Shown here: positions 38,401 to 49,900 of the stretch, piece after piece
Layout of the letters: each line of letters begins with the position of its first letter
How positions within the stretch are numbered: position 1 is the first letter of the stretch
Assembly (NCBI GenBank): GCA_002633005.1
Contig: NMRA01000064.1
Location: forward strand, 797,997 to 861,996
DNA from: Phoronis australis
Lineage: Eukaryota > Phoronida > Phoronidae
Direction of reading: 5' to 3'
Length of the DNA: 64,000 nucleotides
Notes under the pieces: model-generated
What the model saw: only the letters and a program-made list of their open reading frames with translations
Told to the model about the DNA's origin: nothing
Database searches by the model: none
Position numbers and translations under genes: made by a program

Positions 38401-41400
38401 TTCATTGTGTGTATGTATACTTATGGAATGGAATAAACTAAAAAAGAAAATAACTTTAAAAAACAGAAGGTTGGGAATCAGGCAGTTGTCATTCGAAATT
38501 AAACACTCATTCTACGTCATTGTTTAATAAAGGAATTGCTTGTGAATCGAATAGGACCAAATACTTAAATAAATCTTCCGATGTTGAGTTCTAATGCCAC
38601 GCACTCTAACCAGTTCCAAACACCGCTAATTGTTTCGTTTCAAAATCATTCTAAAACGTTAAACCATCCCAACATGCTTATCGTGTTGCTACTTTCTTAC
38701 ACATAAAAATATTTCGATAGAATTGTTAAACCAGTCTGCACAATTTCATTGAACGTCACAACGCCCAGCACAAAGATTTGTAGAGGTCGTCTGACGGCCA
38801 AAGCGGCAGTTTTCGTAGACGGTCATGCAATGAACTCAAATTGAGACCGAAATAAATAGTAGAATTTACCGATGTACATGTATGATTTAACTACGGAATG
38901 ATAAGAAGTCCACGTAACAAGTTTACTCTACACTCAGATAATACTGGATGGGTGAGAGACATTACGAAGTTCAAAGAGGGGTAGATTTGCGCGTGGCATC
39001 TTCAGCTGTTTCATTTCACCATCGGAAGTAAAGTGTCTGTGTTTCGCGATAACAGTAGCAAAGTTGTTCGGGTAAATTGAGCAAGGCTAGGAAGGGGGCA
39101 GTGACCTTATAAACACGAAACAGGGAATTTTAAAATTAGGGTAGGTTAAATTTCAGCTGACTTCTTTGAAGAGCTTAGAAAATTCGTTTTCTAGTTGCAA
39201 AACCTTTGTGGGTTCGTCACGCCAGTTTGGAAACTTCCAGATCACGTGAATTTTTTTACTATGCGTGCAGGAACAATTACACTGAATATTGCCACATTTT
39301 GAACAAAATAATACTAAAACAGGATTGGTGTTCACAATAAGATCGTTAGTGCAACAACTGATGCACGTACATATGTTTCCCAATGCATCGATTGTGTATC
39401 TTGGTTTTGAACAATATGCACACAAAGACAAAAATAAAAAATTCAGTAAGGCCACTTTGCGTCGAGAAAAAAGGAAATACTCGCGAACAATTCAAGAGTA
39501 ATTCCCTTGAGATTTTGATTATCCCGGGTTAAGTACTTTATTCCAAATGAATTGGTGAGAAAACGCTATGGAATCGTCAAATTGGTAATCAGGTCACGTT
39601 AATAGATCGTTGAGGAGAGTTTTATTGGTGTTTGTGGCTATTCAAGATGGAATGCACCTGCAGAGTAAAAGGGAGAGTATTTATATTGGCCGGTGGTAAG
39701 ATTAAATCAAATACTGTTGAAATATTTGCTCACGATAGAAAGAGCCGTATTGTGTCAAGTGCTTAGTAGACATTGCGGGACGAAACTCACTTCATTAAAC
39801 GTTTACACAACTCTCACAGCATCCGACTCAGTGAGAGGAGTGTGTGGCAGATTTTGAACTTTAAACAAACGCGGACAGTGCTCACCACGAAAAAGCATCT
39901 CCTTAATGCGGCACAACATTATAAACGTTTTGAGCGACTGTTTTAGCGAAGTAGACAACAAAACGCTAACCCCATAACCAAGAGCATGCGCTGCTCATTT
40001 GTCAGTGGTAGACCACACTGACTGACATTCTACTTGTAGATTCCTTGGCGCTGACCGTCAACCGACGGTTGTTTTCTTCAAAGATACCCACGCATACAAG
40101 AAAGTAAGGAACAGAAAGAAATAGACAGTTGCGAATTTGAATAAAAATGAAATGCGGAATTTTTTTTCTCTTTTTTACATTTATGGTTTGTGCTCTTACC
40201 TTGGTAAATTAGAACACATTTTTGCCAATCTGCGCCAATGTAAAAGACAGCAGAAGAACATTCGAACGATATGTGCACTTGGAAGGTACAGTAGAGAATA
40301 GTTCGTTACACAATAGCAGCACCATTATTTGGGTATTGGAATGTGTATTGGAAGAAATTATCAACGAGAGACGTCATGTATTCGTTACAGCCCTGGCGAT
40401 ATCATGTACATGTACACTTTCTTATCTTGAAATCGAGAACCTACTAACATTGGCAAACGCAGAAATAGCGTGATGGCGTCATTATATATATAGCAATGGC
40501 GTGTTGTCACCCGGATGCAAGCGTTGCTTGTAGGTTGCAACGTACTACACGTGCACCGCTTAATTTATGCGCGTGTTTTTGCCCAATCACTTACACCTGA
40601 AATTATGTGTCTTTTGACGGAAAATTTCTACTCAAAAGTTTGAAATAGAGGCGCATGTGCCAGTTATTTAAACTGGGTGTTTCTGTCTATTCTTAGAAAG
40701 CTTCTTTCAATAGTTAAAGGCCGGCCATTACCGTTTTACGGCCGAAAAATGTATCTTGGTAATAATTGCTGGATGAGATAGGCTTTTTGGAGTTATTAGC
40801 ATTGACAAGAGCTAAAAAACAAAGAAATCTGTTGTGTTTTTGTAATTTTATTAAAAATCGCCAATTCCCGCCGTTGTCTGTCTGACAATAAATACTCTGC
40901 CATTTACGGAGTGTGATTTAGTTCAGCCAGCAGAGCGTTTAAAACTGCGACCTTGAGGGTATCGGGTTTTAATACGCGCTGGTGATGATCTCAGAAAACC
41001 ATCTTGCCAATAATATTTTAACGCTTTAAAACGAAATTTGGATACAAGAATACTCGTCAATATCTTTCATTTTGTAACTGATACGTCAAAGTTCACTCGT
41101 ATTAGAAGAATTTGCTCCTTGGCATTAACTCGTGTGTTGGCGTACGCGCACATATCCGCCTAAAGAAGAAGTTTCACATACGGACGCAGACTTGTGTATA
41201 TGATAGAGCTCAACGTCGAGAAAACCCCTAAATGATCTGGTAAGCATTAAAATCGATGTATATAGATGTACCAGACAGCATATGCACGACCATCATCGAA
41301 TCAACCACACGAACCACTGAATTATCTGTACGAACCATTGGTACCAGTACGTACCAACCACATTCTTTGATGATGGTCCACATTGTGTACTGAAGAGAAG

Positions 41401-44400
41401 TAGTCCAAGTGAGTGATTCGGTGCGCGTATGGGTAATTAATTTACGTTCGTGCGGCGAATGAGTCGAAGGTACATGCGCACGATTTCGGCCGCGAGCGCA
41501 AGATTACGCGATTTGTATTTATGACTCAATGGGACGTGACGGTGATTTAACAAGTCGTAAGGATGACCCGAGGCACCCGTGTATACGTTTTACAGCTTTG
41601 AATTAACAGGATCTTTTGCCAGAATATGACGTGCGTCGAGGGGAGTGCGGTGACCCGGTGCCGGCATCGCGCTCTAAAGGAAATCAAGAAACCACGGAAG
41701 AGATAGAGAACCACACAATCAAGCAATGGAAACGAGATACATTTGGTATAAACAAAGCTTTCAGTGCCATCAGCTCTATTTATCTTTACCATCGGTATAA
41801 ACAGAGTAGAGACACTGGTTCCACCTAAAACAACAGCGTCATGGAGTATACTTCCAGCAGACCACAAATGCGCGGATGCTGTAAACACGTTTAACAGAAG
41901 GCGGGGGTGAATCACTGCTTTACTTGAAGAGCGCATTAGATTCACCAGGCACGGAAAAATGGCCAAGACCTGTTAGAACACAACGCCCAGTACAAACACG
42001 CGCCTCCAGGTCGTTCTGACAACACGATTTCAATTTTGTAAACAAAAAAAGGCGAATCTCTGTGTTCAGTTTTTTTTTGATACAAGACATAAAAATAAAG
42101 CAATCTTTTTGCTGGCTCGAATTTTTGTTTTCATTTTACATGCAACAGATAGATGCACCATGACGTGTCCACATAAATGAACGCATAAATTGTCATCAAC
42201 CAAAGTAGGCCTAGGCGATGTAACACGAATTTGCTGCCCAGATTCATAATGCATGTTCAAAGGGAATATTTCAACTCGACAAATCAGAGAATATCCCACT
42301 GTCAAGTACTTCTTATCTAGTTCATATGCACCTAATTGGCTCAGTAAGAACCATGAAGATCCCTCTTAACACTCTAGTTTACCCACTCAGCATCTTTCCA
42401 CTGATAGGCAATATCGAGTTATGAAATGTTTATCTGAGCTATATTAAAACAAGCTTGCCCTATTAATTACGAACCAGCACATGTTGCTCCTGACGGAGTC
42501 CATAAATGGCCAGGCTTAGCATCTGATTGTTTATAGACCCATTAAATAAACCTTGTACACGGACCTCTCAATAGCCTCGATCTTTGAACAATAAGAAATA
42601 AATTAAACATAACGTACATAACGGTACATAATCTCAAAGTGGACATTACGTGCAAACCGGTGTTTTCACCAAGACTTGTACTGTGTGTGTGTTAGCGTGT
42701 TTGTTTTGCACATAAAACCGTGGAAGGCTTATCTGAAAGTGGGGAAACAAAAATCGAGGTCAGTGAAACTGTCAGACCAATTGACCGAGTGTTCTTGGTT
42801 AAAATGCTCTGAAAGTCGTTTCGCTGCGCATGATGAAGTTCGAAAAGTCATTATCATTTACCCTGTTAAAAGTTTTTGTGGTGCCAGGCTTTAAAACACT
42901 GTGCAGAGAAGTGAACGCGTCATAACGAAGTGCTGGCTGGACCAAATGCAGGAGATATGGAAATGCACGCGCAGTTGGAAACGTCACAGCTATGCGTAAA
43001 AGCTTAGACAAACTATAAACCCAACACAGCTGCTTACTAACCTAAGTTCAATTTCAATTTTAAAAGGTCATGAAGCATTGTGGGTAACTCAACCCATCAG
43101 TTAAGTGACTGAGGAAACAAAAAAAAAAACAACAACAAAACATGTACAAGTACTGGATACGTTACAAGTAAGGAAAGCAGGAAGGGTTCGATCTTTTTTC
43201 GTAAAATTGTCGTACAGTTGACTGAGATTAAATATTAATGTCAGGTTTTTGGAAAATTGACGATTTAAATTTACTTTAATAGCTTAAACAAGGCACACAT
43301 TCCACCGTTGTATGAAATTACTTGGGCAGGTGAAAGTGAAATTCTGTCTCCAAAAACCAGCAGGACTTGTTAAAGATCCACCTTTTAATTTTTTTAGTAT
43401 GCTGGTAGCAATCGTTTCACCTCACAATGTTAAAGCGGATATGCGGGTTTGCCCCGACTTTCCCTAAATCATCACGTTCGAAATCTTGGGTGTGCAGTCA
43501 GTTTGCTTTATGACGCTTGCATTCATAACAACACAAAACACGAGCCTCCTGCAGGATGTCATGGGATTGTTTCATGCAAACGCGAAATTTTAACCTTGGT
43601 AGGCGTTAGGTTGAAAATTAACCTGCCCTTGAACATTAGGCTTTATTATTAGCCTGGATTTCGAAGATAAATCACGAAAGAACTTAGCCGTTTTGCTCTG
43701 TTTGCTGGTAGAAGATGCTCAAGCAATTAACAAAACGAGTCGTTTCTCCTCCGCACAGATGTTTGACCAATTAGGCCAACGTAGTAATATGAGAACGTGT
43801 TTTACGCTGGTGTTTTCGTCTTCGGCTCTTGTTATTTTACCAGAAAGCCATCATTGTTTATCATCTTCAAAGGTAAATACACTGAAGTAATTTCACATAA
43901 CACAGCGTCCAAGCATTATGCTGGGTATTTTGTAAATCAACCAGCTGGGATACTGTTCATGATAAACATAAAAAATTATACACGTTAAAAATGTGAAATG
44001 TGAACAAAAACCTAAACTTCAAATTAAACCATACAACGACGGTATTGTCGCCGTGCATTTCATAGAATTGCTGTGTGCTTGCGTCCTGAGATACCCCTCT
44101 GCCTGCAGTATTGCATTACGGTGACTTCACTGCAGTAATATAACTTGACGTTAAACAAACACAAGTGTATTCATGTACGACCCCAAGAAGCGCGACGTCT
44201 TCATCAGGAACACATGCGATCTAACGTAAAGCACGTTGAAGCATTGGTTGATACATGTTGCATCAAAGAATAGTCAACCTAGACCAACAGGGACCCTATT
44301 TGATCATAGGTGTAGCTAAAAACAAACTGGCAAAAATAAAGTTATTTTGTTTGGTTATCGCCAGAGGCTGACACGCCGAACTGCCCCTCCTCCTAAGTGC

Positions 44401-45210
44401 AATTTGTCTTGAAGTGGTGAAAGTAAAAAGTATTAAACAACGTCACTTTTTATTCGACTTGAGTAGAGCGCAAATTGGCGACCAAATAATACACGCACTG
44501 CTTAGCAAACTGTCTTTCTTTATAACGCTGAGTAGAGTTTATTTAAAAAACAGGGTTTTATTGCTTCAGCAAATTCATTTTCTAAACATCTCCTATACAC
44601 GCAGAGCGCAACGTTCAACTTCTATGAAATGTTGCCAGAGGAATAATAAAAACGCCTTCTCGATACACAAGACACACGCAGACACTTTGCTGTAGAGATA
44701 ATTGTGAAATGCCCAGTTCAGCACGCCCTTGATCTGCCCCAGCCATTTATAGTAGCGGTTAGCAATCTTCGAAGTCGAATTGGACGGATAAGTACGGGTT
44801 AAAACCAGCAATAAGGTTTAAAGTAAATGTGTTTAAAGCGAACCTTCGACGACATGGACAACAAAATGACACTATGCAAACAAAAGTACAAACCTTTTGT
44901 AAATGTGTTTGTTTTATGTTCACCGATGATAGATCCCGCGGCTTTTGCTTTGAGTTTTTCATAACACTAACACACTGTCACAATTTGCACCCAATGTTAA
45001 TCAGCGAAATATAAGAAATATAAATCTGATATGGATCTGACTGACTGAACTATTGTGAACTTTGGGGGATTCATTTCTATGAGATCAATTTTTTACTTAC
45101 CTTTGCTACCTGCAAGGGCATTTTGAAGTCAGCACCCCCTTGCAGACGAAAACCCCAGGGACCGCCGCCTGAGAGCTTGACCGTGAAGCACTCCCCGCTG
45201 TTGTCCATTT
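23168..45210 (-). CDS. Synaptopodin-2-like PDZ protein (actin/Z-disc scaffold)
   Basis: Five minus-strand exons join in phase: 45210-45101 (ATG at 45208), 36733-36582, 36434-35188, 32827-31970, 23475-23168. They give 2673 nt, or 890 residues plus TAA. Residues 1-~87 are a PDZ domain (GGPWGFRLQGG carboxylate-binding loop, then SGICENDTIVSIDGQD). Residues ~88-500 are low-complexity and Ser/Thr/Gln-rich. Around residues 545 and 650 are two similar basic motifs, RGATMFAKRKNR and KGAKIFAKRRER, of the kind found in synaptopodin-2/CHAP proteins, which bind actin and alpha-actinin. A Pro-rich stretch follows, then a C-terminus ending FDLPASDF. No LIM domain was found, which argues against Zasp/PDLIM. 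Intron 1 is ~8.4 kb, intron 3 ~2.4 kb and intron 4 ~8.5 kb. The family call is by pattern. The PDZ and splice joins are firm. Confidence 0.85.
23540..23650. repeat. Trinucleotide repeat (CAC/CAT then CGA)
   Basis: Runs of caccac/catcat then cgacgacgacg. On the minus strand this is a GTG/TCG-rich tract 65-175 nt upstream of the PDZ terminal-exon acceptor. Confidence 0.85.
26280..27800 (+). repeat. Tandem repeat with ~430-bp period, three copies
   Basis: Matching landmarks recur at about 430-bp spacing. aaaatggccattgg near 26361, aaaagggctactag near 26791 and aaaatggtcaccagg near 27218 are equivalent. So are aaatttcatgaaaa at 26449 and 26879, and aaatttcaaaaa with ggagatacagccgt at 26581 and 27008. 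The third copy is interrupted by a foreign G-run element at about 27530-27720. It lies in intron 4 of the PDZ gene. The 170-codon frame at 26672-27184 is a by-product of the repeat. Confidence 0.8.
27530..27722 (+). mobile_element. Short interspersed element inserted in the 430-bp repeat
   Basis: It begins with a G-run and gggctcgaatttttga, carries tgtggaccttttgct and an A-run, and ends before tgtgtgcgcgcatg. It is the same family as 11960-12245 and 59747-60073 (reverse). Confidence 0.55.
29533..29614 (+). repeat. Tandem duplication of a ~40-bp unit
   Basis: Two adjacent units share acaacancacg, tgggantgatatggtatacccc and gttaaac. They lie in the PDZ intron. Confidence 0.75.
31970..32827 (-). 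CDS. PDZ gene exon 4: synaptopodin-like motifs
   Basis: The exon is 858 nt between ctctttcag and TACCG|GTAAGT, in phase 1 on both sides. It encodes NYPTIEDQIKLCHEIASSL and the two FAKR basic motifs, separated by about 105 residues, then PPKPYLSPWEAAAKDPYGG and a Pro-rich stretch. Confidence 0.88.
34253..35542. repeat. ~644-bp direct duplication abutting a single N (assembly overlap)
   Basis: 34253-34896 and 34898-35542 are nearly identical and meet exactly at the N at 34897. Each holds the end of PDZ exon 3 and the following intron. Copy 1 stops inside the exon, exactly at the N, so it is not an independent exon. Confidence 0.88.
35188..36434 (-). CDS. PDZ gene exon 3: long low-complexity region
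   Basis: This 1247-nt exon lies between attttcag and GAAAA|GTAAGT. It encodes a Ser/Thr/Gln/Pro-rich, probably disordered region with no named domain. Its 3' 355 nt are repeated at 34542-34896, which I attribute to the assembly. Confidence 0.88.
36582..36733 (-). CDS. PDZ gene exon 2: second half of the PDZ domain
   Basis: The acceptor is tttttcag and the donor AAAAG|GTTTGT. It encodes VRKRSKADKSGICEND, IVSIDGQDMTNRRH and DLTLVLKR, the standard PDZ core after the GLGF strand. It enters in phase 0 directly from the first coding exon. Confidence 0.9.
36921..37066. mobile_element. MITE with acctatcg/cgataggt ends, copy 2
   Basis: It starts aaacctatcgccagg and ends gcttgcgataggtcaa. The interior matches copy 1 at 16240-16416 (ccaggattttgagtg, ctgacca, cgttgccgggtta, acattacgcaaggg). 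It lies in PDZ intron 1, adjacent to exon 2. Confidence 0.65.
39153..39455 (-). other. Cysteine-rich open frame without a start codon
   Basis: A 100-codon minus-strand frame contains eleven Cys in about 50 residues, in CxxC-like pairs (CAYC, CTCISCC, CSKC, CNCSC), suggesting zinc ribbons, then a Trp-containing tail. It has no ATG and no clear acceptor, and lies within PDZ intron 1. It could be a relic of a gene or chance. Confidence 0.2.
40912..40995 (+). mobile_element. tRNA-derived SINE head
   Basis: The text tagttcagccagcagagcg (A-box-like), then gcgaccttgagggtatcggg and cgctggtgatgatctcag follow the order of a tRNA with a decayed B box and a SINE body. The same body (cgctgg, ctgatctcagg) follows a perfect B box on the minus strand at 48060-48115. 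Confidence 0.5.
45101..45210 (-). CDS. PDZ gene first coding exon
   Basis: ATG at 45208-45206 sits in AAATGG, a good initiation context. It encodes 36 residues beginning MDNSGECFTVKLSGG and containing the PWGFRLQGG PDZ loop, and ends QVAK|GTAAGT in phase 0. An acceptor atttcag just before the ATG (45211-45213) suggests a 5' UTR exon further upstream that I did not locate. Confidence 0.88.
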
Positions 45211-46804
45211 CTGAAATTTGGGGGCGAAAGTATAAGGCGCCGTCACTCGAATAGCGTCCCCGAACGCCTAATAGTGCTGCATTCTAAGTTTGGCCAAGAG
45301 CCGTGATTCAATACATCATCTGTCTTAGTTTACTGAAGTGGAGGCTGCCACGAAAACAAGAAACAGAAGGAGCGTGAACAACGAAACGACTACAATGTAG
45401 GTTATACTGAATCACGAAATCCAAATGAGTGAGTCTAAGAGCTCTACCTGACTGTTTCCAACTCGCTGTAGGCGATACCAAGGACTTGGCTCCAATTGAT
45501 TGTGAACAAGAGGGTGATCGCTTCAGGCCTCGTCAGAATCTATATTTAATATGCAGCGCTGTCTACTAAATAAACTTTCAGACAGAACTTGGCGAGTCTG
45601 TAAACCATAAATAAAATGTTCGTTCGCTTGGTACACCGACTTGATTGTTTATGTAGCACCGGTACTAAAAGTCAAACGATGTTTTCTACGTAATGTACTC
45701 TAATTATCTTGTTTACCTTCGGTTTACATATTTTGAAATGTCCTAATGTGCTCGAACGCGTTCGCCCATTTCTAACTAAGGTGGCGAAGATCGGCATAAA
45801 TAACGAAAATAAATCGAATTAATAAGCATTTAAGAAGTTGCCGAGATCATTCCGAAGTGGCCTTGTTGACTCAGTTCGTAGTTAGACAGCTAGTATCATA
45901 CAGTTAAGTTGGTTGTAAACTTTATGTTATTCTGGATGGGGAGGCCAAAAACGCCACTCGTGGTAAATCAGAGGCTGCGAGGACGTATTTTTCCTTGGAG
46001 AACAGTGGTTGTCCCCGGTGATAAATAGGAGAACGTGAAATAAAACAACTCTTCATTGGAAAGACATGTTTTATTATTACCATCTTTAGAATTCATGATT
46101 AAATGATGATTGAATGTTTTATGAATTCATGAGTACGGTTCAATGTATGCCTATCGAGGGTATCAACTACTAAGTCATACCCTATCAGTCGACTTAAATG
46201 GTCCACCGTTATAAAGCTCCTGACCTGCGTATGATCAATGTTTTCTTGTTTATTTTATTGGAAAGTACACGCGGCCTCTACAGTAACATAAGGGCCGTAC
46301 TGGATTGAACTCTCTTAATCTTTCGCGGAAGCATAAAATGCATTTCATTACCTACTTTTCAAAATGTCAGGCCCTCATGGGTGCATTAACAGCAATAAAT
46401 ATCCAGCACTCACATTTATGTTTTTTTCCTTTCTTTTTGCTGTCAGCATTGTAACTCAAAATACGCAAGTGTGTCTTCATACATGTGCATGAGATAGTGA
46501 CGTGTACATTTGCACGTGAAGAAGCAGGTCACGTGTGCTGCATTGTGGGTAAATCCCATAAAATGAGAGAGATGAACTGGTATCAGGTCAGGCCCATTGA
46601 AAAGTAACGATATTTCTATTCCCAGATGCACAGTAAAAACCAACTCTTCGATTCTGAGTTTACAAATGAGTGGCACCTGTTTTTCGATTCTGAAGTTTGA
46701 CAGGCAATTTTCCCCATTTGTACATAGGCTCGCAAGAAAAATTTTGAAGCGGCGATGATAAAAATGAAATTTATGCTACTGGCGTAATGTGTATCACAGT
46801 CAGG
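45211..46804. other. Spacer between the SLC17 3' end and the PDZ gene start
   Basis: This 1.6 kb interval must hold the SLC17 3' UTR and the PDZ promoter and 5' UTR. A minus-strand AATAAA near 46070 is a candidate SLC17 polyadenylation signal. No promoter element stands out. Confidence 0.4.
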
Positions 46805-46978
46805 TTATTTCTCAGTTTTCTTCTCCACCACGGTTGTAGACGAGAATGTCTTGTAGTCGGTCGGAGTGTCTTCTGCCCACGATTGAACCTTTCCGGACGC
46901 GAAAACACCGAAGAAGAGTATCCCCGTAATGTATATGGCAGCAGCTATGAAGAACACAATCCTCCAATCGTCAGCAGT
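46805..46978 (-). CDS. SLC17 terminal exon: helix 12 and C-terminus
   Basis: The acceptor is cttttatag. It encodes DDWRIVFFIAAAIYITGILF and FASGKVQSWAED, then a short polar tail ending VEKKTEK and TAA at 46807-46805. Confidence 0.92.
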   Translation of the reverse strand, partial: TADDWRIVFFIAAAIYITGILFFGVFASGKVQSWAEDTPTDYKTFSSTTVVEKKTEK

Positions 46979-49900
46979 CTATAAAAGTACAAAATCCTGG
47001 TTCAAAACACGCTGCGCATTCTAATACGTGTAAACTAATCAATCAAATATATAGCGCAAAATATAATTCAAGCTTGACGAGCCCTGACCACCAAATGCGA
47101 GAGTCTCGAGTCCAAAGTTGTCTCGATAATTGACGAATTGAGTGCCACGCTTCGGCCAATTCCTCCAATTTCACGCGAAGTGGTTGATTAACTTTTGAGT
47201 CGAGTCTGATGGTCACTGATCATGGTCATGCATTGGAAAGTAATGATTGCGGATGGGAAGGACAGACCTTCAGATGGGAATGACTGACCCTAACATGGGC
47301 GGAGCTATAGCCCCCCCAGGCCCCCTGTGGTACAGGACCAATAGACCATGGGCGCCGGAGCAGTGAAGAAAGTGAGGGCACTAGCCCCCCCCTCCAGTCC
47401 CCTACGGTGCGCCGCCCATGCCTAACATCGGAAGGACGGGCGAAAAGTAGAAAGGACGAACCTACAAAATGGAACCATGAAGAGGACGGAGAAGAAACTG
47501 AAAGTACGGGGTTGTGGAAATACTTTTTCAAAACTTAAAATGAATATCGACTTTTGGAGTGGATATCTTTAGCCGTGCAATAGCAACGTGGCCGGCTGAT
47601 GGTGGAAACATACGTTTTCGGTAGGAAAATTTTATTTTATAAATGAAATATAATTTTCCAGTTTTTGGCCAGAACGTAAATTATGAAACCGTGACGGAAA
47701 ATGTACTGAAGTTCAACATTTGTCACTCGACACGACGACGAAATACCGTAGCACGACATCAGGCGCGCCTGCTGATACCCGCGGCAAAACTTATGAACAA
47801 GAAAAATCGCGATGTCTTTATTCCCGTCATCACAACCCCGTCCTCGTCATTTCCTCTTTCTCATCTGAAGGTCCGTCCTTCTCACACTGTCCATACTTCC
47901 TATTACATGAACACCCTGAAACTGCGACCTTGAAACTGCGACGTTAATAATTACCTTGATTGCGCATCTAGTTATCTATGTCTATTAAACAAACAAAATA
48001 GACAAATTATATAGTGACACATCACGTTAAAGGGGCATTACCGTGGAGAAACATCTTTTTCCTGAGATCAGTTCCAGCGTGGAATCGAACCTGTAATCCT
48101 GGCGGCGCTGTTAAACAAACATTGTCGGTTTTACGACCAAAGCGTATTTTGGAAATATTGCTGGATAGGATAGACTCCTAAAATATATTGGCTTCCACCA
48201 GAGCAATAAAACAACATCCGTTAGTGTAGTTTCTTAGCTCTGGTCACTGCCGATAACATCTACGATGACAGGAGCCACAGCATTCAGACCACGCTGAAGT
48301 TGCTCTTCGAGAATCACTTTTCTGTATCATAATTATCTCCCTTGAATAAAGACATTATAACAACCTTTATTCAAAATTCCTTAAAATGGTCTCAGTGGTG
48401 AATCACTTACCGTGACATTGAAAGTAATATCATTACCTTATTTTTTACGACGAATCCAGTTACAGTTGGTGATAGGATTCCTGCCAATGTGGCCATTGTG
48501 TTGGAGATGCCAAAAACTATGCTTGCGTACTGGAATGGATGACAGATTAATTTACAGTTATCTTCCACCATTCATAGTCAAGGTGCTGGTTATGTAGGTA
48601 GCAGAGGCAGTGCTTTCACTGATTTGTCCTGCAAACTCTTTTTACATTGGGCGTAGTCGAATGAATTTCCCGTTCCATTCGGAACAACTCAGAATTTTTG
48701 TAACGTCATTCGCAAGCATTCTTTGCCAAGGTCATATGTTTCCAAATTTCGTTATAAATTGTGGTTGTCAAATTGTAAAAACATAACTCCAGACAAGTTT
48801 CAACCAACAATGTAATAAAATTTCTGAATTTCAATGAGAGTAAAATGTGTATCAGTCTTCATTTTTGATGCAACCGAGTTCTCAGACTAATACTTTTTGA
48901 GAAAATTCCTGAGTTTTAGAAGAAATATGGCCAACTTCTTGCGCACAAGAAACTGAGAACCTGGTGTCACGACTTGAAAGTTAGTGTTTTAAGGGTGGCA
49001 GATGCACGGTTTGTTTTTCCACGTTCCTCTTTAAAAAGTATAAACTTTAATGTATGTCGTTTTAAACATGACCCACAGCTTGAGAAAAAGCTAAGAAATT
49101 TTTTTTGAGAGACTAGCTTGTTAATGAAAAACATATTTAAATTAACCCCGAAATCTCATTTTTTCATGATGACTTTTCCAAAAAATGCTGTCACAGATTT
49201 CAAAATCTTCCAATAGTTTTATTAAGTCACCAATACACAATTATGACCATAAAGCAATTATAACATACTGTTTTTTGTATTTTGTTTTTGAGATTTGGCA
49301 AATACACATTCAGTTAAAATTCCAACTTCATACATGTATCAAAATGACTTAAATTATAATCAATTTAAATAAAATCCCTAGCACGGCTTGAAATTCACTT
49401 GTACTAGATTTCAAAATTTTTATTGCGAAAAAATTGACCAAAAGATAGTTGAGAAATAAACTTGATCGTGTTGCCATTACTGTGAAATACTGAGCTAAGA
49501 TAGACGTGTTTAAAGTTTTGCAGTTATCATATGCTACTTTTGGCCAACTTTTACTGAAAATGTGTGCATATAGTGCTCCAGTTTTACCGAACATGGCGAA
49601 AAGACACCAGAGGGCACTTTCTATCGCAAAATAACCAATTCTTCAGTTGGTGTATTGCCACATTTCAGCTTTTTTCTTCAGACCCAAGTCCAACATGTCT
49701 GCTTGGTCTATTGTGCATTTTGACAATGGAGCTTTGTGTGGTGGTGTGATAATTGGTCAATTTGTGGTCTAAGCTCCTGGATTCTTACAGTGAGCTAACT
49801 ACTAAGTCTGTGGAGCAGCACCATAGGAAAAGGAATTTTCAGAAATGTGGTTAAAACGACAACTATTCACTTTTTAAGTCAATTTCATTTAATCACGAAC

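Noticed and set aside
41547-41966. 139-codon minus-strand frame in PDZ intron 1
   Set aside because: No recognisable domain, start context or splice sites. The opposite strand is also open, so chance is likely.
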